DNA of 64,000 bases, taken from NCBI GenBank assembly GCA_022266195.1, contig WHVY01000003.1, positions 6,510,001 through 6,574,000 on the forward strand. Reading direction: 5' to 3'. The stretch is from Tetranychus cinnabarinus. Its lineage: Eukaryota; Arthropoda; Arachnida; Trombidiformes; Tetranychidae. A program made the position numbers and the translations under genes. The notes under the pieces are model-generated. The model worked only from the letters and a program-made list of their open reading frames with translations. It was not told the origin of the DNA and made no database searches. Shown here piece after piece: positions 49,901-61,900 of this stretch (positions are counted from its first letter, which is position 1; each line of letters starts with the position of its first letter).

Positions 49901-52900
49901 TAATGATTGATACAGTTCGTGGCTGCCTCTGATAAACTTTGGTTCATGTTGGAACTTTACTCTTTTGTCGATTATTTCACGATTCCGCCTTCCTTTGTAT
50001 CCATCTATCTTGACCGTACCTGGATTGGTAAGTCATCTTTCAATTGATCTGCTTTCATCTTGCTTCACAATGATTTGTTGCCAGTTTTGCTCATTTCCTT
50101 TGTTTTCTTCGCTTTTTTTCAGGTCTTCGATTTCTTCGAGCTCTTCGACTAATGTCAATTCCAGATATTCTTCAATACTTGAATGTTCTCAAAACATCTT
50201 CATCCATTAGACTTGCCCAGTTAATTTCAATTGTCATCTCAGTTTGGTTAACAGCAGCTGGAATCATTCATCTAGTAAGATTGATTAATACCTAAAATCC
50301 ATTAATTGTACTCAATTATCAATGTTAACACTGACATTTATCATTCATTTTAAAGTTAATGTTCAGTAATCAAATTCAATTCTAATGCTTTTCTCACTCA
50401 TTTACAGCTTGAAAATTCTGGCGATCCTTTTGACTTCAAACCTCAGCATACAATTTCATACTGGGAATGTGTTTATTTCTTAATTGTGACCATGTCCACT
50501 GTAAGTTTAATTTGGTTTAAATCGATTTTTACATTTACTAATTTAACTCTTTTACCCATTACTTTACCAGGTTGGATATGGTGATATTTACTGTCACACC
50601 ATGATTGGTAGAGCTTTCATTGTTTTATTCATTCTTGTTGGTTTGGTGAGTTTATTCAAATCATTTTGCTTCATTTTGTGCTTTTCAACTTTTCAATGTA
50701 TTTTTCGTTAACATTACATTTTGATTTACTTTAATATTTAATTTGCGTCTTTTAATTTTCTGTTATTTTTATGCTGCTTTTAACTATTTTATTTGCAATT
50801 TTTGCTCATTTTACATCGATCATTGAAACAGCTTTAATTGTGTCAGCAATTAAAAACAAAACATTGCAAGTTTTACAATTTGCTTCTCAATCTCAGTTAC
50901 AAGTTAACCAGAAAATCAAACCCAAACCAGTAATTCACAAAAACATCAATCTAATTGTAATTTAATTAGATTGATCAGTTTAAATGTATTAATTGTAATT
51001 ATTTTGTTTCTCATCCAATGTTACAATGCCAATGTTTCGTGTGAATACTTTTGGTTCACTCTAATTTGGTTGATTGTTGATGTTGAACAACGTTTATTGT
51101 TGAATATACAAATAGACTAAAAACAAGAATAACATTAATGTACATTAAATTGTGTATCGATCAACACTTAAACATCATTTTTACATAATGTACATAATAT
51201 CATTGAGCTGCTATTTTTATGTATCTTAGGTAAATAAGTTTTTTGTTTAACACACTTGAGTCTATTTTTGATTTTATCAGAGTATCATTAAGAGCAATGA
51301 GATCAGTTTCAAGCAATTAAAAATAGATGAAAATGCCATTCAATAATTTTCATTATCATTCCGAGTTTTCCATTTTTCAGACTAATCAGTTGTACAGTTG
51401 ATCTAATGGGGTTGCTTGGAAATTAAATTATTTCAATCAATAACCATATCATCTGCAATTTAGTTGAACCCATTTACGCTTTTCATAACCAGGAAATATT
51501 GTAATTACTGTCTCTATGGTAATTGGTGTAATTTGTAAACAGTAAAAATCGTTGTATTAAACAATTATCCAACAATTCATGTTGATTATCAATTTACAGC
51601 ATTTAATCTCTTGTTCCAATCAATTCATCACTAGAACTGTAAATTTCATTTCTGGTTTAATTTCAATTCCATTGAAACAAACTAGAAATAACAATTTACT
51701 TTATCTATTATCAATCCTTACTCCAACTCCAATCGACAGTTCAATTTAATGTTCAATATTGTATGTAAAATAGGGATAATAAGCAAATTCAAATCTATTT
51801 TTTCATCGTTTGTTATCTAAGATGTCACACCAGTAATATCATGCAAAATTCACAATCAATATAACTTGAAAAGAATAAGGAAATTTATAAAATATCTTCT
51901 TACCTTTGAAAATAGACACTTTATTCTCATCATTGTATTACAATTTTTAAGTAAATTGAGTCTTGACTCCCAGTTTTAACTCCCAGTAACAAAATCAAAT
52001 TACTGATAAAGATATTCAGATTTCAATTACTTTTACCTAAATCACTATTTTTGATTAAAATGAGAAAGGTTCAAATTTTAAGCCAAATCAACCCAATTAA
52101 TTGTGCTATTCTTGAGAGACTTTGCCAAATCAATGCATTCAACCCAAGCTATCATTATCATGAAATTTTCCTGGTTTTGAGCTTTATTCTAATTTGACTT
52201 TTTAAGGGAATCTTTCCAATTGAACTTGAAATATTTGAATAATTACAAAAAATTATGTTTTATGAAATGATAAAAAAAGTTGACTTTTCATTATTTTTCT
52301 CCCTTTTTTGTTTGGTTGAATGTTCATTCTCGGTCCTTCTTTCTGTTCACACTGTTATCATACTGTAGGCTGTATTTGCTTCTTGGATCCCTGAAATAAC
52401 TGAACTGGTGGGCCAACCCAATAAATATGCTGGCAATTATCACACCAATCCTTCCAAAAAGTATGTCCAAAAAACTACACAACACAACATGAACATTTTG
52501 CTTTGCCTCACTCCTCAACCACCAGCTTAACCAACCACCAAATCCACCACTTGAACCTCCTCTTGACCCTATTCACCCTCAACAAACAACAACACTAGAA
52601 GTTACAAGATGAAATTAGATCAATTTTTCAGGCCAAAAACACTCAAGACAATAACAACCTTATTTACCTTTTCATTTTCATCTATTTTGCGCATTTTCCC
52701 GCTTCTTTCGGGTTTTATTTTAAAATTGCCAAACAAGCAAAAACTACATTCTATCACTAATCTTATAAAACTGTTTAAATTCATCTTTTCATGATCATTC
52801 TATTCAATTTCTTTTACCTAAATTCAGTCTTTCAATATTTCTTGCCTTCAATACTTTCTGTTGTTCATTCAATATATTATTTTGCCTTATGTTTACCCAT

Positions 52901-55900
52901 CCAAGTCAAAATAATGTTTAAAGTTATTCATTTTTAATCAAATTTTCAGCTACAAATTCAGTTTAATCAAACTCAATTCCTTTCCAATTTTAATTTTAAT
53001 AACTTAATATTTTCGCCAAATCAATATATTTCTAATACTCTAACTAATTCAATTACAAATCTAATCTTTTTTTGTGGTAAAATCTCTCATAATGTTGACC
53101 CATTTGATGGTCATTTTATGATCAAAAGATGATCAACAACATTTCAATTATCAGAGTTTTTACTGTTCGTTCATAGCTTTTTAACCTTTATTAACTAATC
53201 ATTGGAACGTCAACTTTAACTCGTAAATTGTAATACCGTTAATACTTACATATTAACTTAATCTAATTTAATACGTTTTATGATATAATATATTGTATTT
53301 ACAAAATGGTTATGTGAATCTTATTAACTCCAACAAAATTGGACGCTACTTCATTGGATCAGTGTTAGCATCAGAAATGATTAAATTTATTATTGAAGCA
53401 AATGAAACATTTTTAATTTACCAAAAATTGCTATTAGTTTAAAATGGTTGACATTAATTTTCACTTATTTTTCATTATCATCTCATTTACACCTTTGTTT
53501 GTAAAGGTATCAACATGAACAATCTCATTTTGCTTCTTTATTTTCAGTTGTTTACATTGTCTTCTGTTTGCTTGCTTTGCTTTTATGTTTTTGTTATGTT
53601 TTTTTTGTGTAATTTTGTATCATTTTCATTGTGACTTTTTATTTCCGTTTGTTTATATCTAAATTGTGTAAAACAAAACCTTTTCTTGGTTCATCTTTAG
53701 GCTGTTTTTGCGTCTTGTATACCTGAAATTATTGATCTTATTGGGTCCCGATCAAAGTATGGAGGAACCTTCAAATCGGAACGTAGAAGGTCTGAGATTC
53801 ACAAAATACCCGAAAAATTAACCCAACAATCAACCTCCAACTTACCCAATCCTTCAGTCCTTAACATACAATCCAAATTAACAATAATAATAATAATGAT
53901 AATGGTTAATCAATAAACCTAAGACAACCAAATCTGGTTAGACTTGTGATTATACTTTGACTAGACTTTTCACTATTTACACTTGTTTTACCTTTCTATT
54001 AGTTCCTAGTTTGATTACAATTATAATCATTTTTGATTCTCAATCAATTTTACCTTTACTTCCGTAGAAGCTGTCATCCAATTGATTAACCTGATCCTAA
54101 TTAATTGACCACAAATAACTGTATTAAGTCCATTAGTTTCAAAGAGCTTAGTATACCTTCACTTTGGGTGTTGTCTTTCATGTCAACTTTACCTTGATAT
54201 ATAAGTGTAATTATTTTAATTGAATGTTTACTAGTGTGACTCCAATAATCATTATTATTATCATCGTATTTTTTTATCATCATATTATTATTATCATTAT
54301 TTATCATCTTACCTTGGAGTAGATATATGCAATCATCATCAGAAGTAGCTTAATATTTGTCTAAATTGCTTTAGCATTTCTTCATGTTAATTTTCAGTAA
54401 CTGTTTTGTTTCAATAATTTCAATTTTGCTCATTAATTTTCAACCTTTACATTCATCTAATTTATTAATTGTTGAATATTATATTACTATAAGTTTCCCT
54501 TTCAATTGCAGTTTCAATCCTTCAGTCTTACAATTTAAAATTTTGATTTTCTTTCCATCATTATTTCAATTCATTTTACAGAATATTTTTCAATCACTAT
54601 TTTGTTTGGAAATTTATTTAATCTAAATTGCTTGTTTTCACGGTAATAAGGTTGTTAAATCACATTTTGTATCAATTGAGACAGAAAATTGAATTACCCG
54701 CGATTAAAAAATGAACCCTTTCTAATTGGTCAAATTAATGCCTAACCTTTCCCCCTTTTTGGGTTTAACCGGTAAAACTGCGTAATAAGTTTAAGATTAA
54801 TTTTAAGTGTATGTTGTTTGCTTCTAATTAATCTCCTTCGTCAGTTTATCCATCATTTATTTTTTCATTATTATTACCATCATCATTATTATTATAACCT
54901 TGTTCATCAGATCACCTAAAATGAGGTCAACAAATATTACAGTGACAATCCTTTCTCGCTATTTTCCCTTAAATCTCAACACGATTTCACATGTTTGTAC
55001 ATTTCATTTTTTCCCTTAAACCAATTCCAAAGGATTCCTTATCTTACCTTCATTTCCACTCTTGATATTATCCAATTTTCCCCACATTTTATTCTTAACA
55101 TTTTAAAGCTAACATTGTTCGATATGTGATCGTTTTAACAAATTGTTTCTTTTTTGTATCATCTTGTTTTCCCTCTTTTAGACATATTGTCGTCTGTGGA
55201 CACATCACATATGAAAGTGTCAGCCATTTTCTCAAAGATTTTCTTCATGAAGATAGAGAAGATGTTGACGTTGAAGTTGTATTTCTTCATCGTAAGCCTC
55301 CAGACCTGGAGTTAGAAGGTAAAGCATGATTATAGTTCTTTTTTTGTTCCATCGCCGATTTTGTCAGTTTTAATCTTTCTTAACAATAGATTCCCCACCA
55401 TTAAAACCAACCATTACATCACAAAACTAACAATCACATTGTCTAATCTTTAGGCGACTTAAACTGAAAACAAAATCTTAATTCTCATTGTATTTCTTTC
55501 TGTCCTTCTTAGGTCTAATTAAAAGACATTTTACAACTGTTGAATTTTTTCAAGGCTCGGTTATGAATCCAATTGACTTGCAGCGTGTCAAGGTACATCT
55601 AAACCATTATCAACTTTAATCTTTCAAACAATTTTCCAGCTTAATGGATTGTTTCTTTACATATTTACAGGTTCATGATGCTGATGCTTGTTTAGTTTTA
55701 GCTAATAAATATTGCCAAGATCCAGACGCTGAAGATGCTGCTAATATTATGAGAGTTATTTCAATTAAAAATTATAGTGATGATATTAGGGTAATTATTA
55801 GTTGTTGATTACATCCACGAGATTATTATTGCAGGCACAGTGTTTAATTATTTTTTTTAATTCTTAGGTTATTATTCAATTAATGCAATATCACAATAAA

Positions 55901-58900
55901 GCCTATCTGTTGAATATCCCCTCTTGGAACTGGAGGAGAGGTGATGATGTTATCTGTGTTAGTGAATTGAAATTAGGTAAGACTCTTGTTTTTTACTATT
56001 ATATTATTCAGACTATTGAGCTAATACACTATTTAATTCCTTTACTTTTAGGCTTTATAGCACAGTCTTGTCTAGCGCCTGGGTTCAGTACCATGATGGC
56101 TAATTTGTTTGCCATGAGATCATACAAAACAGTAAGTTGAATATTGATTAGTGTTTTTGTGCAGCTACTGCATCTTTTTTCATTATTTCAATAGTCTCCT
56201 GATATGCCTTCATGGCAAAACTATTATCAATGTGGTACTGGAATGGAAATGTATACCGAAAATTTGAGCGCTTCTTTTATTGGAATGACTTTTGCTCAAG
56301 CTTCAGAATTGTGTTTTATCAAACTGAAACTGCTTCTTCTTGCTATCGAAGTTGGAAGTGAAGGTAATGCAATACTTAAAAATTAACTAATCAAAATACC
56401 TGTACTTAATCACCTTTTATCCATGGGATCATCTTAGATGGAGGAGCAACTATAGTTATCAATCCAAAAGGCAATCATCGAATTCAAAGTACTACTCAAG
56501 GTTTTTTTATAGCTCAAAGTGCAGATGAAGTTAAAAGGTAAGTTTATTTTCTTCCACTCTCATTGCTGGAAATGAATGAATTCTCAAATTTACTCTGTAT
56601 TTTGAGTTATCCAGTGATAATGTCATTTACACTTTGTCTTTCATGTGGATTTTTTCCCATGAAATTCAACTATCGCCTATTCATTTATTTAAAAAATCCA
56701 CTAAAATTAATGAAAACTTTTTAATAATCTGCATGATACTTTTATCTTTACAGAGCTCTTTGGTATTGTAAGGTTTGTCATGAAGACGTTAAGGATGAAA
56801 AAATGATCAAGAAATGCAAGTGCAAAAATCGTAAGCATATATTTTATTTATTTTCATCTTAATCCTATCCTATTAATAGTACTTGTATCTTATACTAAGA
56901 TTTTGTTCACCGTGTAATATTAACTAACTGTAAATTTTTCTCTAGTATCAGTACTTAATCTATGTTTTGTAATATTAATATAAGAAACCAGGCAATTTTT
57001 ATAAAGTGATCAATCGCAAATGCTTTGATCATTTATTTCGTTCATCTTAAATTTTTTCATATGATCGATTCCTGGTTTCACATTCATGATGAATCATTAA
57101 TTATTTACAGGGTGCCAAATGTATTATTGCCCAAAACTTCGCTCAAATCGATCTTAACAGCTTTTTATTCTTTCTTTTAGATTCTCAGTGCAAATCGATT
57201 GATGATAAAACGGCAAATAGAGTTAAACAGAGAAAATTTTAATCCATTTTCATGTTCAATCATTTTTTCATGAAATCATTGATTACCTGGACTTTAAAGA
57301 ACCTAAAGAACCTAAAGACCAAAATTTTCATTGAAAACCCAATGTAATACTATCATGCGTTCACATTACATTTGTGATTATCAAGAATGAAACATTGAAA
57401 ATGATTAATGTTTCTACCTCAAACAACCAATCAATCAATTTTTCAACCAATATTTCAACTTTGCAATTACAAAAGGTTAATTAGATAACCATTGAATTTT
57501 AATAGCCTTTTGTTTGACTTTTCATCCAATCTCATTGTGTTGAGAAGAAAATTTGATCATTTCATTTCCACAGTTGATGGTGAATGATAAAGGCAAACAT
57601 GAGACGCATAAAATTACTAATGTTGATATTTTGCATTATCAACTGTTTAAAAAACAATTTCAACCAAATGAACTAAAGACAGGATCAAATGAAAACCTTA
57701 GGTGATAAAAGTTGAAATATTATATTATATGTATTATATTGTGAACATTTTGAGTTTCATAATATAATAATGCTACTAATAATAATTGGTTGTTGGAAGA
57801 TCGATAAACTTGGTTGATAACCTCTCTGTATTGCTCTCTTTTCTTGTGCCTTAACATTCCAAGTGTTTGTCATTGTTATACATTTGCTTGATGGTAAAAA
57901 ATAGTCTATAAAATTGCACTTTCATTGAGGTTTAAACTTTACCCTTGAAAGCAATCAATAAGTTAACCAAATTTAACTTTTTTTGCTGAGGAACCAAAAA
58001 TTTCTCATTTGAATACTTATTTTACATCTCATTTTCAACCTCTGTTTTGTGTCTCACCAGGAATAACCAGAAGTTTCATGTATGCCTTGGAAGATTTTTT
58101 ATTTTGGGTTTTTTCAACTCACTGTGAACTTCATCTGGATAGTTTATTTCATTGACAATCAAGATTTATGAGATGTTGGAAACATTAATTTCACCTTTTT
58201 TCTTGCTGTTAACGACAGAAAGTGAAACATTCAACTGCAATTAATTGAAAATGATTACCCTTTTGTGTGGTTGTCAATCTGTCAGTTTGGTGAATAGCTT
58301 TGATACCTTTGAGTTAGAACAAAAAAATTATTCTCTCCATTTTTCTTTGTTCATTATCTAATCATCATGTGATTATTTTCATTAATAATTTGTTCTTTAC
58401 ATGAAATCTCTAGTTGAAATTAAACTATAAATGTATTGATTTGCAGCTTGTTAGTTGTTGTTGTCACTAGTTTTATCGATAAAATCTGAAGCAACCATTT
58501 CTGGTGAATGAATCCTTGGTTAGTCAATAGGAACATGGAAAGATGATCAATTTTTTGTGTAATATTTGCCTATTCTTCATGTTCTACATGTATCATTATC
58601 ATGATGCCCTTAATAACTAAACTCCATGGCAACTCAAAAATTATCCAATAGATTCTTTCTGTTTCTTGTTTTCCATATTTATGATCTTTTCAATTATTAA
58701 CTACATCTCTTTCCAATTAATCAACATTGTTCACTATTTTGGTCACAACTACAATTGTATCTTTATTGATAACCAGTGGACAAATTGGATAAATCACAAT
58801 TATTTGACTTTCCTCCAAATTGATCCATTTTTCGCTTACATTGATTTAATATTTGAGATGAACTTTTCCATTATTTTATCCTTTATTGCTTTATGAACCA

Positions 58901-61900
58901 GATTACCATCAGCATGTTAAATAACACCGTAATCGTTTCTGATTCAATTTTTTTACAATAGATAAACTTGGATAGAAAAGTGTTTCGCTTGACAAAACCT
59001 TTTGATTCCTCAAAATTTTTCTGGTTTATTTAAAGATTGGTTTTTTGTTTCAAAAGAAAATTCAAATGCGGTGAACTCAACAAATCAAATGGAATGAAAA
59101 GGATGAAAAATATGATGATGGAACCGGTGAAATGGCTTGGAATGAAAACAATCAATCGTTTCGATGAATAAAACCAGCAACACGAATCCATTAGATTGAA
59201 GATGTTTCACTTGATCTTTAATTCGCTGCTTATACTTGTTACTTTACCTTTGATAGCTCTTCCAGTGGACCTTTGACCATCATCACCAATCCCCATCATC
59301 ATAATCATCATCATTCCAATCGATTTTTTTCTATTGACTAACCGTAAAAACAAAAATAACTAACCTAAGAGAACTCAATAGTTACCAGGAAAAAATAATA
59401 GCATTGATAATAATAGTAAAGAGCTCAAACCATGACAATAACATTGATAATTTCGGTTAGAGATGAAAAAATATCATTGAAGCAAGATGATAAAGAATAA
59501 CTTAATCGAAAGAAATAATGAAATTTGATATTTAACCAGTTTTTACTTCTTCTTCCTCCATTAAAAGTCTAGTTACTGAATTCACTTTACCATAGTTACT
59601 GGTTTCAATATATTTTATTTTACTTGGATATATATTTTCACCCTGACTCTATTTCATCTTTGATGAAGAATGGAGAAAGATAAAAAATCTGAAACTCTTA
59701 TAAGGAAACATTTTTTTCTCCTCAACTAACAGAATATTATCTGATGCTCTGATATTTCATTAACTTATTCCGTAGATCTTTAAAAAGCTTATCTTCTTGA
59801 TGTCTCACAACCATCATCAACAACAACATCATCTTAATAAATTTCAGAAGACTGTCTCCTGGTTAAATGAACCAGATATTTTCTGGTTTTTTATGCTCTC
59901 TTTCAAACTATTTTTAGTCTTTTCCTACTTTCAGCTGGTAATTTCAGGTTTCAACAAAATAGTCTTTTAATTAGAGTTATAATTTTATCATTAACTTTAT
60001 AATTGTCAACATTTTGCCATCAATCATTGTATAATTATAAACAAAACTCAAGATGTTTTCATGTTTTCTTTAGGAAATTTTGATTCTCCAATGTTACCAA
60101 AAATTTATCTCTGGTTCCATCGATTGTCTCATCAATTTTCCCTTGATCCAGACAATTAATTACAATGTCTCGATGTTTCAAGTCAAAGCTGGTCGATGTT
60201 TAATTAACTGTGTTTAACCATGTTCTTGTCCTTTGATTATTTATCTGTTACAATTGGTGAACAACAGTTTCAGATAATTTAGATTGAGAGGATAAAAATT
60301 GTTGACTAATAAATAATATGAATAGATTCTGGGAAATCAGGGAAAGGAATAGACAGAAAAAAGAAGAAGATAAGAAGATAAGATGAGAAGGACAGAATCA
60401 TTTGAAACAAAAAAAACAACAACTTGAATCAATTTGAAGCAAGTTGCAAAAGCAATGAGCTGAAACATGATGCACTTTGAACAGATTGATTGATGGTTAA
60501 TGTCTACTACTGGCTCATGTCAAATTGTCTTCTCGCCATTCTCATTCTTCCACTCATCTTCAATTGAACCAACATATTTACTTGTTACCCTTTCAACTCA
60601 ACTCAACCCTGATTTTTACCATTATAAACAATTTAATGATATTATCATCAATTAATTGAGCTTGTGACTGATAGCAAACCGTGAACATGAAAAAACCAGA
60701 ACAACCAAATGCTTTGACTTGAAAACATTTAAAGGCAAAAATATGATGAAAAAAAGGTTAAAAACATTTTCCATTGCATTCTGCTTTTCAATTGAATGTT
60801 CATCGTCAATGTTCAGGATTTTCACATGATCAAGCTCTGAAATCATTGATTCCTGCCATTGATTATTTCCTTCTAATTGGGAATCTTTTCATATTCCTAA
60901 CCATCATCATGATAATTATTGAACCATTGATCCACACTTCCATTATTACAGAATCCAAATAATCAATGATTGAGTTAATGAGAAGAAGCCACTTTCATCA
61001 ATCAATATGCATCAATCAAATTCACTAATTATGAAAATAAAGGGGAGAAACTTGTTAATTTAAAGGGTTAAACAAAATACTCCCAGTTTAATTCAACATA
61101 ATCATTAGAGCAAATCGTTTACATTAGAAAAAAATGATTGAAATATCGAGTAATCATGAAATTTCAATGTGTTATTGATAACATGTTCAACAGCATCTAT
61201 TTCCAGAACATATTTTCAATTGAAAATTAAGGCGTCTTTTAATTTAGTTAACAGCTCAACAGAATTAAATTTCAATAATCTATTTCCATTAATTTTATTC
61301 CCTTTCCTTGCGCTCATCTTTGACCATTTTAAACACAAATTCACATTTCATTGATTCACATTTTATCCACACAAATATACACTCAATGCACTAATCACAA
61401 TTCACTTCAACACAAAATTGATTGTAATTGTTAACCTAATTACTACACTAAATATTACACCGAACACAAAACCTTGCAAATCACATTCACATTCACATTG
61501 ACGGTCTTGTTTGTGACAATTATCAAATTAAAACAAATTAAAGAAAATCTAAAACGCTCAAAAATAAAACAAAATCTAAACCAAATCAACTCAACTCGAT
61601 TAAACGACGGACTTTACCTGTAAACCTTTACCTAAAAATTTACTGTAAAACCAAAAAATTAATCTTATATCATTTAATCTTCTCTCCTTTAATCGTAGTT
61701 GGCGCAATATTCAAAAAGGGAGTGAGAGTTGTTCAAGCAGTCAGTAATAATCCAACCAGGCAAAGTATGAATCAAGACTCAACTGTTTCAATTGTGTAAA
61801 TTGCACGTTGTTTAATTGACGTTCTGTTGAAACTGAAACAATCCCTGATCAAAGGAATTAACTGTTGAAGCTTTCATGACCTTTTATTCAGACTTTTGAT

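Noticed and set aside
50771..50965. Possible third S6-type slo exon (frame containing LFAIFAHFTSIIE)
   Set aside because: There is no AG acceptor before the S6-like start, the PEI(T/I)(E/D)L motif is absent, and no phase-2 donor is in place.
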